Positions 17,901-31,084 are shown, counted from the first letter of the stretch. The stretch: DNA of 64,000 nt from Shimia sp965227725 (GCF_965227725.1 NZ_CBDDGH010000006.1:1-64000), one strand, 5' to 3'. The notes: generated by a model not told the origin, from the letters alone. Numbers and translations: made by a program.

Positions 17901-20404
17901 GCGTCGTCCATCTGGCGCAAGGTCAGCAGGCGGAACGGATCGTTCTCCCCTTCCCCTTCGGCAAAGCTGATCGGTTCCTCAGTCAGGTCAACGAAGCCCC
18001 GCACAGCCGTCGTGCCATAGCTGTGCCCGGCTCCTTCGGAGCGTTCTTTAAAGAGACCTAGCATTGGTACATCGTCGCTGCCTTCTACGGTCAGCGCGCG
18101 TGCATGCCAGTCCGCGACTGACTGCGCGATGGTTGCAAAGCGTACCCCGCCCACGGGTGTCTTCATATTGGGCAGATATTTTTTGAACACACGGTCATTG
18201 GTGTCCAAGAAATTCGGTTCAAAAAACTCGCCACCTGAATAGCTTTCCACGGTGCAAAGTCCCACCTTGCCCATGGTTTTCATCAGCGCCTTTTCCGCCG
18301 CCTTTTTGAATTTGCCAAAGGCTTGCGTACAACCTTCTCCCTCGCCAAACAGCTCTTCTGCACGCAAGCGCACGCCAAGCGGATAAACCGCAGCGGCCCC
18401 AAAGCCGAGCGCGCATGCGATGTGATGCGACGAGGCGATCTGTCCGCTCTCAACTACAAGCGACACTTTGAAGCGCAGGCCTTCTTCTATCAGGCGCTGA
18501 TTGATCGCGGAGATCGCAAGCGTCATCGGCATCGCGGCCCTGTCCCGGCTGATATGCCGGTCGGTGACGATCGCGATGCCACCTTTATCACGTGCGAAGG
18601 CCACAACCTCTTCAGAAACCGCATCAATTGCGGCCTCAAGCGCCGCCTCGTTTGCAGCGCCATCACCAATGACCGGCGCATAAAGCATGTCAAACCGCGC
18701 CCAGGGTGTGTCTCCCTGCGCCTTAATTTTCAACATGTCTGCCATGCGCAGAATTGGAGAATTGATCACAATCTGGCGCGAGCGCGAATATCCCAAATGT
18801 GGCTTTTCCCCCAGTGCCACGCGCAGCGTCATGCCATCTGCTTCGCGGATCGAATCCAAAGGCGGGTTTGTTACCTGCGCAAAACGCTGACTAAAGTACT
18901 TTGCAACACCGCCCTCGTTGTCGGACAACGCATTGATCGCATTGCCATATCCCATGGCAGAAACCTTCTCGACACCGGTCTGCAGCATAGGGTCCATCAA
19001 GAATTTGAAGCTTTCCTGATTGAGCGTATAGGCCACATAGCGCGCCGAGCGTTCCAGATCGCCCTCATAGCGGCGCGCCGCCGCCTTTGGGTCCGCCTCC
19101 GCCTCTGGCAGCGCTTCAATTGTCACGCGCGCCGCTTCAAGAAGCGATTTGTAGTCTTTCTGCGCGGCCAGCATTTCAAGCGCATCTTGGGTCTCATAGA
19201 TGCGGCCTTCGCCGTGGTTATAGTAAATCATCCCACCCGCTTCGACGCGGCCACGGCGGATCACCTCTTCTGGCGGCAGATAAAACTGTCCCGCTTCTGA
19301 CATCACAGCGAGGTAATCTTCGGTCTCAACGGTACGCAACGGGCGCAGCCCCAGACGGTCAAGGCGGGCACCGATGATGTTGCCATCCCCGAAGACCAAT
19401 GCCGCCGGGCCGTCGTTTTTCTCTTCAAAAAGCGAAAAATACTCCAGCATGGCGCGCACATCATCGGGCACACGCGGGTCGTTTTCCCAAGCCGGCGGCA
19501 TCATCGCCACCACTGCGGTCACCAGATCGAGCTGCTCGTCATACACACGGGCATTCAATGTCTGATCCAGACGGCAGCTGTCAGACTGCCCTTTGGGTCG
19601 GATGATGGCCTTTGAGCGCGCCAGAGCCACCGCAGCCTCACTGAGACGGTTTTTCTTGTCGGTGTTCAACTCACCATTATGCGCCATAAGGCGAAATGGC
19701 TGTGCCATCGAAGGATGCGGGTCTGTGTTGGTGGAAAACCGTGTATGGAAATACATGGTATGCACGGCGTGATCCGGGTCGGAGAGATCTTTGAAGTAAG
19801 GAATGATCTCCCAAGAGTTCAAACGGCCTTTGAAAACTTGCGTGCGTGCTGAAAGCGATAGCGGATACAGCCCATCGAGCGCTGGCTTTGTGTAGGCCAC
19901 CGCCTCAATCGCCAAAAGCGCGCGGTGAATGGCCGCGTCCAGATCTCCCCCACGGATATCGTCCGGAGCAGTAAACACCCACTGACGAATGGGGAGCTGC
20001 CATTTTACCGCGCGCACGCCAATTGCGGCGTTATCGACAGCCACTTCGCGCTCAAGCAAAATTTCAAAACCTTCGGCTTTGAGCTTTTCAACCACCAAAG
20101 CCGCCGCCGCTTCATGCTGGTTCTCCTCAGAGGGCAGAAAGAAGTTGCCAACACCAAAGGCACCGGCCTCAAGCGGCTTGCCAACCAACTTGCTAAAAAA
20201 CGCAAGCGACAGATCCACTGAAATCCCGGCACCGTCCCCAACACCCTCCGAAGACATGCCGCCCCGATGAGGCACAGCACACAGAGCCTCATGCCCTTTT
20301 TCCAACAAGGTATGGGTTTGCTTGCTGTCTTTGCGTGTCAGAAAACCAACACCGCATGCGCTGTGTTCAAGGGACGGATCATAGAGGCCAGTATCTTGGA
20401 TCAT
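14942..20404 (-). CDS. GltB-like glutamate synthase, enlarged form (1820 residues)
   Basis: The protein has the GOGAT order. First comes a class II glutamine amidotransferase with candidate nucleophile Cys17 (SACGVGF) after a short propeptide, to about residue 430. A central domain spans about 450-770. An FMN-binding synthase domain spans about 980-1330 (SGAMSHGALVATAHEA, GEGGEHISRYG, NVAGSTGGTGAA). A GXGXG-type helix covers about 1400-1640 (GSAGQSFGAFCNDG). Cysteines at about 1253, 1259 and 1263 (CVMAKNCNVKC) are the probable 3Fe-4S ligands, with spacing x5/x3 rather than the usual x5/x4. It is some 300 residues longer than standard GltB, with extra sequence near 790-980 and a C-terminal extension from about 1640. 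No gltD follows; a CysJ-like reductase does. It should make glutamate from glutamine and 2-oxoglutarate, unless the additions change its substrate. Confidence 0.85.
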   Translation of the reverse strand: MIQDTGLYDPSLEHSACGVGFLTRKDSKQTHTLLEKGHEALCAVPHRGGMSSEGVGDGAGISVDLSLAFFSKLVGKPLEAGAFGVGNFFLPSEENQHEAAAALVVEKLKAEGFEILLEREVAVDNAAIGVRAVKWQLPIRQWVFTAPDDIRGGDLDAAIHRALLAIEAVAYTKPALDGLYPLSLSARTQVFKGRLNSWEIIPYFKDLSDPDHAVHTMYFHTRFSTNTDPHPSMAQPFRLMAHNGELNTDKKNRLSEAAVALARSKAIIRPKGQSDSCRLDQTLNARVYDEQLDLVTAVVAMMPPAWENDPRVPDDVRAMLEYFSLFEEKNDGPAALVFGDGNIIGARLDRLGLRPLRTVETEDYLAVMSEAGQFYLPPEEVIRRGRVEAGGMIYYNHGEGRIYETQDALEMLAAQKDYKSLLEAARVTIEALPEAEADPKAAARRYEGDLERSARYVAYTLNQESFKFLMDPMLQTGVEKVSAMGYGNAINALSDNEGGVAKYFSQRFAQVTNPPLDSIREADGMTLRVALGEKPHLGYSRSRQIVINSPILRMADMLKIKAQGDTPWARFDMLYAPVIGDGAANEAALEAAIDAVSEEVVAFARDKGGIAIVTDRHISRDRAAMPMTLAISAINQRLIEEGLRFKVSLVVESGQIASSHHIACALGFGAAAVYPLGVRLRAEELFGEGEGCTQAFGKFKKAAEKALMKTMGKVGLCTVESYSGGEFFEPNFLDTNDRVFKKYLPNMKTPVGGVRFATIAQSVADWHARALTVEGSDDVPMLGLFKERSEGAGHSYGTTAVRGFVDLTEEPISFAEGEGENDPFRLLTLRQMDDAFGISENGYVNTSFDKLSQEQIDSFKITPGYRAFSRQMSDERHKRPAALRDVLAFPADITFLDKVADIQKEMMLFNRAGNRDFVIRGLSVEEIGAGEYLLRLTGPKACDIGRLDALRQTLVARFGEDVVGHTVTGGALKVAVTGWALDYVSRIRPAPERLPLEEVQPASEITPRLASGAMSHGALVATAHEAVAHGTNMVGGMSNSGEGGEHISRYGTIRASKIKQFASGRFGVWAGYLAEPNLEEIEIKIGQGAKPGEGGQLPAPKVTVEIAAARGGTPGVELISPPPHHDTYSIEDLGQLIHDAKAARVKVIVKLVSSEGIGTIAVGVAKAGADVINVAGSTGGTGAASVTSLKYTGRAAELGIAEVHQALCANGIRQKVMLRCSGAMQTGSDVVKAALMGGDSFEFGTTALMMLKCVMAKNCNVKCPAGLTTNPEVFDGDPRALAQYLLNIAHETREILADLGLKSLQGARGRSDLLHLLDHPSAVGQLNLRDMLTHVPENPVEDPVYLERDFEVDDILLEQMRERLFSRREDQIELRPNAPLNNRNKSVGGQLAIDIERMLNHELEVLPPAAHQDVRGRRFLDPRAVRIVTNGSAGQSFGAFCNDGMMLEHTGTCNDGVGKGACGGEIIVRSPGGGSANENVLIGNFALFGATGGRTFIEGQAGDRFAVRNSGATAVVEGVGDFCAEYMTNGAILNLGGFSKGYGNGMSGGFAYQYDPEGRLNDMISHDSVFMGTLVDGSDEAEVHRDAVYQLLNWHHEATGSAKAQDLLGNWEEAQKHMAWVMPKALLQYQDADAILKAKTRKDLIEELSAALAEHQISTLKKAWKSGRPVHKGATPDYGEMDTEEMFRLLNSYSVLEMAQNLAVRRVGKTADRMARDKAARNLILTEDFSLMLALSKHAKKAVNDYDDPGLATLVAHKRLSDFKRALSMRNILSMDSPGTYSWILHQDAKNRNALGSIPSFDELFAQNALPELVARTAAE

Positions 20405-20799
20405 ATTGTCTGATGGCTCACAATTTGGCAGTCGGACAGCCCCTCAAAACAAGGAGAGACACCGTTCAGTCGAGTTTATGGGAAAGCCTGGCGGACAGAT
20501 ATTTCGCAAGATCGCGCGTCTGTTTGCTAGATGCGCCCTTCTAACTTGGAGGTGCGCAACAATCAATCGCGTTCTAAAACGCTTCGGCATCTGCCCACAA
20601 TTTCAAAACGCTCGTCTTAGAAACGTTGGTGCAAGAAAAGGCTGTGGGTGGATGCCGGATTAATTGTAATCTAGATAATCTTGGGTTCTATTTGGCCTCT
20701 GAAGTGTGAGCAACTCCTCAGTGTTGCCATAGGTTTCTACGAAGATTAGGCTACTCTCTGCTCCTGATGACCGGTTTGGTTTTCTTCTTTTCTTTGCCA
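20405..20799. other. Intergenic stretch upstream of GltB-like gene, no supported gene
   Basis: No frame here has convincing coding character or a recognisable product. The part next to 20404 must hold the promoter of the GltB-like gene, but I could not fix clear -35/-10 elements. The part beyond about 20660 is AT-richer and merges with the remnant of an IS3-family element. Confidence 0.5.
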
Positions 20800-21072
20800 T
20801 TAGACTGCGGCTGATGGTTTGCCGCCAAGGGCGCCATCAGGACGCTTTCGGTTGTAGAACTCAATCCATTTGCCGGCACCTGCCTTGGCTTCCGATCCGG
20901 TCTCCCAGACAGGCAGGTTGACGCATTCGTATTTCAGGCTCCGCCAGAACCGCTCGACAAAGGTGTTGTCAAGGAACCGGACCTTGCCACCCATCGAGAT
21001 GCCCACGTCGCTTCGGCACAGCCGATCCGTCCACGCAAAGGCCTTAAACTGGCTGCTCTGATCTGTATTCAT
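20800..21072 (-). pseudogene. IS3-family transposase OrfB, C-terminal remnant
   Basis: A 90-residue frame reads NTDQSSQFKAFAWTDRLCRS, then GGKVRFLDNTFVERFWRSLKYECVNLPVWETGSEAKAGAGKWIEFYNRKRPDGALGG. This is the last third of an IS3-family OrfB, including the second Asp (NTDQ) and the catalytic Glu (FVERFWRSLKYE). The N-terminal half and OrfA are missing. It differs from the IS3 copy at 11.1-12.3 kb, so it is a separate insertion. The start codon in the frame is accidental. Confidence 0.8.
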
Positions 21073-21487
21073 GATTTAGGGCGGGCCGAATCAGGTGATG
21101 GCCTCTTTCAACGCCTTGACGCCGAAGTCAGCTTACAGCGTGTTTGACATCCGCCAGGCCAGCACCTCTCTTGCCACAGGGAAGTGTTGTCTGTGGTCCG
21201 CTTGCGGCGCCCCAGAAACAGGCATGGGGTGGGATAGACGCGCAGCGTGTATTACAACCCGTTAGCCTGCGTAGCCGTTTTTGTTTGCTTCGGAGCGGTG
21301 GATGATAATTCTGCAGCGGCGGCAAAATAGCTTTCAAATGGGCGTTACCCTCTGCGAGTGGTACTCGCATTCACCCACGGTTTTTCAGCAAATAGATGTT
21401 TGGCGACACCGCACTGAGCAACCCAACTCCATTAGTACCGTGCCAACAGCCCTATCGCCCTTCCCCTTCAAGCACCGAGATTTGTTC
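21073..21487. other. Remnant region without supported gene
   Basis: Short frames on both strands have no recognisable product and no ribosome site. The stretch lies between the IS3 fragment and the recombinase fragment and is probably debris of past insertions. Confidence 0.4.
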
Positions 21488-21667
21488 TCACAATAGGGCA
21501 ATCTTTTGGCACCGCAGGTGGTCATCAATAAGCTTCAAAAACATCTGCCTCGTCGCACCTTTTTTCATGCCAAACTGTGCGGCAGCGAGTTGATTGAATT
21601 GATCCACCTGTTCTGAGGAAACTCGGAAGTAGAAAGAGACCGTGTCCTCTTGGTCATTGCCTGACAT
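21488..21667 (-). CDS. Small basic/polar protein, possibly ribbon-helix-helix-like
   Basis: From the Met at 21667 the frame gives 59 residues: a beta-like start (EDTVSFYFRVSSEQVDQF) followed by two helical stretches (NQLAAAQFGMKKGATRQMFLKLIDDHLRCQ). The strand-helix-helix order resembles ribbon-helix-helix DNA-binding proteins such as antitoxins or plasmid copy regulators, but no signature is strong. No partner toxin is visible. It sits in an island remnant, which fits accessory DNA. It may also be a chance frame. Confidence 0.35.
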   Translation of the reverse strand: MSGNDQEDTVSFYFRVSSEQVDQFNQLAAAQFGMKKGATRQMFLKLIDDHLRCQKIALL

Positions 21668-21696
21668 CGCGGCTCTCCCCAAAGAGCAGCGAGGTA

Positions 21697-22392
<696 letters not shown>

Positions 22393-22511
22393 ACGCTTTT
22401 GATCTTGGGCCATTTTTGGCTTTGAGATCTGTCGCCCTTCAGGACGTTTTTGTTGTTCTGAAGGTATTCTTTGTATCGTTTTGAGAGATGTTTTTTTTGA
22501 GCTATTTTCTA

Positions 22512-22628
22512 GGTTTGGCGATGACCTACTCTCCCACAGCTTAAGCAGCAGTACCATCGGCGCTACGGTGCTTAACGGCCGGGTTCGGGATGGGACCGGG
22601 TGTTTCACTCGCGCTATGATCACCAAAC
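22512..22628 (-). rRNA. rrf: 5S ribosomal RNA
   Basis: The minus strand begins GTTTGGTGATCATAGCGCGAG and includes the conserved CCCGGTCCCATCCCGAACCC-type segment and GTGGGAGAGTAGGTCATCGCC. The size is about 117 bases. It lies between 23S rRNA and tRNA-fMet. The ends are set by similarity and may be off by a few bases. Confidence 0.93.
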
Positions 22629-22725
22629 CGAGGAAATAGCTCGGTTTATGTGTTGTCCAAGTCAGTATACTGATTGTTGTGTATGCTTTTGTGTCCGTAA
22701 AAGTCTTTCTTTTACTGGATCAAAT

Positions 22726-25557
<2,832 letters not shown>

Positions 25558-26077
25558 AAAGAGAAAGACTTGCGTCCTTCGTGATCGCAAAAGCTGGCAT
25601 GCTCGCAATCCTGTTTCTGAACCAAAAGTCATACTTTCCCGCTCCCTACCCTGGAACCCTCGCTGCCGATGTCGGTCGGCCCCACGAGGAGGATAAGGAA
25701 CTTATGCAAGATCTCTCGATCTTGCGGGTTAGTGTACTTGACTTGGACAACTCTGTTCGTTTCAGCAGGGATACGAAGGAGAAGACCGAGGAAACAGTCT
25801 TCAATATCGCCTCTCCAAAAGGAGACCTGACTGAGATCATCCCCGTACTTAGGGCGATCAAACAGTGTTGATTGTTATTCTCAAAACCTCTCATCACTGA
25901 GCTGTTTTGGAACAACTTGTATCTCTCTAAACGATGTCAAAGCTTCTTGCGAAGCTGATGTCCGATTGGACGGCTAAACACTCGCAAGTGCTTAGCGATC
26001 TAATCGAGGGTAAATGGCTTTCGTGAGCTTTGCTTGCAGCAAAACCACTGTCGCCATCACTTCCGAAGGAAGTGATT
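25558..26077 (-). other. rRNA internal transcribed spacer between tRNA-Ala and 23S
   Basis: About 520 bases of spacer with no protein gene. It should contain the processing stem around 23S; the sequence next to the 23S 5' end (GATCAAATCAAGCG on the minus strand) is complementary in style to the segment at the 3' end (near 22720-22735), as in rRNA processing stems. The rest is anonymous spacer of the kind that varies among rrn copies. Confidence 0.7.
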
Positions 26078-26153
26078 TGGTGGAGCCTAGCGGGATCGAA
26101 CCGCTGACCTCCTGAATGCAAATCAGGCGCTCTCCCAGCTGAGCTAAGGCCCC
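26078..26153 (-). tRNA. tRNA-Ala (TGC)
   Basis: A 76-base cloverleaf on the minus strand begins GGGGCCTTAGCTCAGCTGGG and ends GGCTCCACCA, with anticodon TGC in the loop TTTGCAT. CCA is encoded. It lies in the 16S-23S spacer after tRNA-Ile. Confidence 0.97.
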
Positions 26154-26173
26154 ATTATCATCCCGAAGGATGG

Positions 26174-26250
<77 letters not shown>

Positions 26251-26390
26251 AGACAGGCCGGCAGGCCTGATGTATTCCTGAAGAGATATGGGGACGGCCT
26301 GGTCCGTTTGATATAGATCGGCAAAGGTACCGATCTGTTGCTAAGTGCATCCACGAAGTGAGAAAGCGAACTTTCCTACTTGCTAGGTGC

Positions 26391-27857
<1,467 letters not shown>

Positions 27858-28264
27858 GAAACGCTGTTACCAGCGTATCCTTGACGTTCGAACCTCTGCA
27901 CATCTCATCCAGGAGGCTAATCCCGGATGAACTCAAACTGTTCAATGTGCTCAGGTACCAAAGGTACCGAAAGCCACCAAACAGTGAAGCTGTTGTAAAC
28001 TCTATTATCAGCCGAAGCCTAAGAGCCGATATGCAGGTGTTTGTTCATCGAAAGAACCAAACCGCCCTCATATCTCTTCAGTGTCATCACAATGTCAAAT
28101 AACGTCGGAGCCCAAACAAGAACCCCAGAGACAAAACCACCAGACCGCGCCGAAAAACCTCCTAGCGCAACCCGCTGATACTGCTCGATATTTCCAGAAC
28201 TTCCCAACCCAGAGCGCCGCTCCCTGCCAGTCCGTCCCGCCGTTGTGCGCCTCAGCGCCGCCGG

Positions 28265-28345
28265 TGAAGGGGGTTCTAAGGTTATCACCCACCAGCCGCA
28301 AGCGCTTTTTTCACTTTTTTCCCAAATTCAAAAACTTTCTTGCAA
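28265..28345 (-). promoter_or_regulatory. Probable rRNA operon promoter
   Basis: On the minus strand TTGCGG (28296-28301) and TTAGAA (28274-28279) are spaced 16 bases apart. They are preceded by a run of A/T tracts (GGGAAAAAAGTGAAAAAAGCG and further upstream) that looks like an UP element. The TTAGAACCCCCTTCACC context is what I expect around Roseobacter rrn start sites. This places the transcript start about 410 bases before mature 16S. The leader in between (27858-28264) holds no gene. Confidence 0.6.
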
Positions 28346-28636
28346 AAATAAACAATATCAATGACTTAACCGCACACAACCACACCAAAAATCCCAAAAA
28401 CCATACCCAAATCCCCGCAAACCAACGTTATCCACAGAGTAACCCACAGACTCGTGGCAGACTCGGCCAAAGACTCGCTGAAGACTCGCCACAAAATGAG
28501 GACAGCGTTCCGAAACACACAACGCAACGCCAAACTCAAACGTCGGTATCGCGTCGGTAACGCGTACGTTTCGCGGAGGTGGAAGATTCTGACTGCCAAG
28601 ACCAACGAACGCTGAAAGGCAGATTCCGCAACGGGG
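28346..28636. other. Gene-free region upstream of rrn with DnaA box and phased repeats
   Basis: The stretch contains an AT-rich part, a perfect consensus DnaA box TTATCCACA at 28428-28436, and four direct copies of AGACTCG at 28448, 28459, 28471 and 28482 (periods 11, 12 and 11 bases). The repeats lie on one face of the helix and about 150-190 bases upstream of the rrn -35 element. They could be an activator array for rrn or sites for a replication protein. No gene is supported here. Confidence 0.55.
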
Positions 28637-29617
28637 TTATTTGGAGGAAATGGGGATGTCCATTTTCAGGCTGGGTACACCGAGACCGGCGGGGGCCTTT
28701 GGCATACGGCCCGCCGCGCGCACGGCTTTGAGGGCGGCTTGGTCCAATCGGGTGTTGCCGGAGCCCTTTAACAGAGAGATGCCGGAGACCTTGCCGTCTG
28801 CAGAAACGGTGATCCGCACAAAGGCTTTGCCTTTGCCCACACCACGAGGGGCGCGTTGGGCAATACGCGCGCGCACAGACTGGGCCCATTTGCGGGCGAG
28901 GCTTTTGCGTTTGGCGTTGGACACGGAGGCGGTTTGCTCATCCCCGTTTTTGCCTTTGGCGGTTTTGCCGCCTTCGCCCTGTGCACGCCGTGCGTTGATC
29001 TGGATGGAGTCGGTGGCCGATTGCGCGGCTTTCTTCTCCGTCTTCTTCTTCTCAGGTGCCGGAGGCTTTGGCGGCGGGGGCGGAGAGGCCGGTGCCTTGG
29101 GCGCGGCCTCTAATACCGGTGCCTCCATCGGCTTGGGCAATTCAGGGGGCGCAGCTCTGGGTGTGACCTGAGATGGGGCCGCCTGAGGAGGGGCCGGTTG
29201 CTCGGGTGGCAACTGTGCCGGAGGGGTCGCCATATCTGATTGCAGGTTTGGCGCTTGGGCCGCAGGTGCGACGGGCAAAGGCGGGCCATCTGCGGAGGGC
29301 AGGTTCAACGCCTGCATGTCACTCATCTGAGGTGAGACCTCTGCGGCGGCCACGGGCATGGGCGGTGGCGCGTCTTGCGGCACGCTTTGCTGTGGCATGG
29401 AAAGATCCATGGCCTCAGGTAGATCAGGCGGCGCATCCCAGGTTTCCACCAAAGCGGCGATGCTGGCATTGGAGGCCATCATCTGCAGAAGGTCCGCACC
29501 CGCATCCCCTGCGCTTTGCAGGCCGCTTTCCAATTGCGGGGCAAAGAAGGCGAGATGGCCAGCGGTGACGATGCCGCCAAACACAAGGGCTTCTGAGGTG
29601 ATGCGCGCCAGTCTCAT
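28637..29617 (-). CDS. tonB: TonB energy-transducing protein
   Basis: The 326-residue protein has an N-terminal membrane anchor (SEALVFGGIVTAGHLAFFA), a long Pro-rich middle (about residues 70-190, with PPPPPKPPAPEKKKTEKKA) that can span the periplasm, and a TonB C-terminal domain (about 240-326; VRARIAQRAP, VRITVSADGKVSGISLLKGS, LDQAALKAVRAAG). It carries proton-motive energy from ExbB-ExbD to outer-membrane receptors such as HmuR. It is the last gene of the haem operon and overlaps the second exbD by 4 bases. Downstream, on the same strand, is the rrn promoter region. Confidence 0.92.
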   Translation of the reverse strand: MRLARITSEALVFGGIVTAGHLAFFAPQLESGLQSAGDAGADLLQMMASNASIAALVETWDAPPDLPEAMDLSMPQQSVPQDAPPPMPVAAAEVSPQMSDMQALNLPSADGPPLPVAPAAQAPNLQSDMATPPAQLPPEQPAPPQAAPSQVTPRAAPPELPKPMEAPVLEAAPKAPASPPPPPKPPAPEKKKTEKKAAQSATDSIQINARRAQGEGGKTAKGKNGDEQTASVSNAKRKSLARKWAQSVRARIAQRAPRGVGKGKAFVRITVSADGKVSGISLLKGSGNTRLDQAALKAVRAAGRMPKAPAGLGVPSLKMDIPISSK

Positions 29618-29997
29618 TGCAGGGCCGACACCAGTTTGAGATCCCGCACCCCTGCTGCCGCGAGTTTTGGCAGAAGTGCTGCGATCTCCTGTGCGGAGAC
29701 GGCACGGTCTGCGCGCAGCATCAGGGGCTCATTTTCGGGATAATCGGTCAAAGCCGCCAAAACATCTGCTTCGCCGCGTGCCTCCTGATACGCCAGCTCG
29801 CCCTCAGAGGAGATATGCAGGATGGCCTGACCATCTGCGGGCGTGTCCAAATCGGCTGCGGGCGGGGAAACTTCGAAAGGTTCCGGCGGTGTGATCTGCG
29901 CGGTCATCAGAAAGAAGATCAGCAACAGGAAGACCACGTTGATCATCGGGATCACACTTTCGGCAGCGGCACGTTTGGGGGCTGTTGCAATGCGCAT
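29614..29997 (-). CDS. ExbD-family protein with Asn in place of the membrane Asp
   Basis: A 127-residue protein with the ExbD plan: short cytoplasmic N-terminus, one membrane helix (VIPMINVVFLLLIFFLMTAQI, about residues 15-35) and a periplasmic domain. ExbD proteins carry an Asp at the start of this helix (Asp25 in E. coli) that is needed for proton use. Here the codon is AAC, giving Asn20, while the upstream neighbour keeps Asp. It lies 5 bases after the first exbD and overlaps tonB by 4 bases. I infer a specialised second subunit of the ExbD dimer; loss of function is less likely because the frame and the operon spacing are intact. Confidence 0.88.
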   Translation of the reverse strand: MRIATAPKRAAAESVIPMINVVFLLLIFFLMTAQITPPEPFEVSPPAADLDTPADGQAILHISSEGELAYQEARGEADVLAALTDYPENEPLMLRADRAVSAQEIAALLPKLAAAGVRDLKLVSALQ

Positions 29998-30002
29998 GAG
30001 GG

Positions 30003-30380
30003 TTACTCCACCAGAACCAATGTTTCATATCCGGCATCAGACAGGCGCTGCATCACATCCACGACGCGCTGCAGATCGGCTTCGTCGCGCGCGCGCACCA
30101 CAATGGCGTCGCTGTGTGAGAGCATCATTGTGCCAAGTTCCGCCAGCAGATCTTCGACCGGTGTGGCCACCCCGTTTAGGCTGACACTTTCGGGGCGCAC
30201 TTCGACCAGACGCGGCGGGCCTCCATAGGGGCGGTCAGAGGCGGCGCTGAGCGGCAGCGGGATTTCCATTTCCTGCCCAAAGCGCGAGGCCAGCATAAAG
30301 AACACCAGCAACAGAAAGACCACGTCGATCATCGGTGTCAGGCTGGGCCTGCGGCGCGTGGGGGCAGCGGCGAATTTCAT
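30003..30380 (-). CDS. exbD: ExbD biopolymer transport protein
   Basis: A 125-residue ExbD with the membrane helix SLTPMIDVVFLLLVFFMLASR, keeping the functional Asp (Asp19, equivalent to E. coli Asp25), and a periplasmic domain of usual size. It forms, with ExbB, the proton-driven motor that energises TonB. It starts one base after the exbB stop. A second, variant ExbD gene follows. The order hmuSTUV-exbB-exbD-exbD-tonB ties it to haem import. Confidence 0.92.
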   Translation of the reverse strand: MKFAAAPTRRRPSLTPMIDVVFLLLVFFMLASRFGQEMEIPLPLSAASDRPYGGPPRLVEVRPESVSLNGVATPVEDLLAELGTMMLSHSDAIVVRARDEADLQRVVDVMQRLSDAGYETLVLVE

Positions 30381-30381
30381 C

Positions 30382-31047
30382 TTATTCCGCCGCCATCAGC
30401 TGGGTGCTGTTGTCTTTGCCGCTGGTGAGAATGCGGGTGGCCGCATCTTCCATGTCTTCCTGAGAGCGCGTGACCACGGATTCAAACCATGTGAGCGCGA
30501 TGGAGGCGGGGATGGCCACAGCCATGCCGGCGGCGGTGGTCAAAAGCGCTTCCCAGATGCCCCCGGCCAAAGCGGCGGGGTCGGCGCGCGAGCCTGCCTG
30601 TTGCAGGGTTTGGAAAGCGGCGATCATACCCAGAACCGTGCCGAGAAGCCCAAGCAGGGGCGCGATGGTGGCGATGAGTTCAAGGGCGCGCAATCCGCTG
30701 CGGCCATCGGCCAGTTTGCGGCGCGCCACCCGTTCGATCTCTTCTCGCTGCTCTTCCGGTGAGAGCCGCCCCTCAGCACAGACCTGCATGGCGGCGTTGG
30801 CCACAACCGCGCGCAGGGAGCGTCGACCGTCGAGCACCGAAAGCGCGCCTTTGCGGTCGCCTTTGGTCCAGAGGGTCACAGCGTATTCGGTTTTTTCCCC
30901 CGCCCAGGCACCAAGCAGCAGAAGACGCCAGATTTTCCAGAGGATCAGTGCGCCGGTGATGACCGATAGCGCCGAGATAGCCCAGATTGCCGGGCCGCCC
31001 TGCTCCAGAAACGCCAGAGCTTCCAACCAACGAGACTCAAGATGCAT
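30382..31047 (-). CDS. exbB: ExbB/TolQ/MotA-family proton channel protein
   Basis: The 221-residue protein has three membrane helices in the ExbB arrangement: AIWAISALSVITGALILWKIW near the N-terminus, and two late helices (LELIATIAPLLGLLGTVLGMI and LLTTAAGMAVAIPASIALTWF). The conserved GLLGTVxGMI segment is present. ExbB pentamers hold the ExbD dimer and drive TonB. The gene lies between hmuV and exbD on the minus strand. The association with two TonB-partner ExbDs favours ExbB over TolQ. Confidence 0.9.
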   Translation of the reverse strand: MHLESRWLEALAFLEQGGPAIWAISALSVITGALILWKIWRLLLLGAWAGEKTEYAVTLWTKGDRKGALSVLDGRRSLRAVVANAAMQVCAEGRLSPEEQREEIERVARRKLADGRSGLRALELIATIAPLLGLLGTVLGMIAAFQTLQQAGSRADPAALAGGIWEALLTTAAGMAVAIPASIALTWFESVVTRSQEDMEDAATRILTSGKDNSTQLMAAE

Positions 31048-31084
31048 GGTATCTGTCCTTATTCATTGCGGGGCGGGTGCCGCC

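Noticed and set aside
15440..19300. Long plus-strand frames opposite the GltB-like gene
   Set aside because: Shadows caused by high GC; the minus-strand protein has conserved domains along its whole length.
28448..28488. CRISPR-like array from AGACTCG repeats
   Set aside because: Repeats are 7 bases with 4-5-base gaps; no repeat-spacer structure and no cas genes.
28081..28560. 159-codon plus-strand frame in the rrn upstream region
   Set aside because: Composition (runs of Pro, Asn, Thr and Gln from CA-rich DNA), no ribosome site, and it covers the rrn promoter in antisense.
28346..28636. Chromosomal origin of replication
   Set aside because: One DnaA box and a small AT-rich tract are not enough; no dnaA, hemE or gidA-type neighbours. 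A Rep-type origin is clearly present at 43.5 kb.
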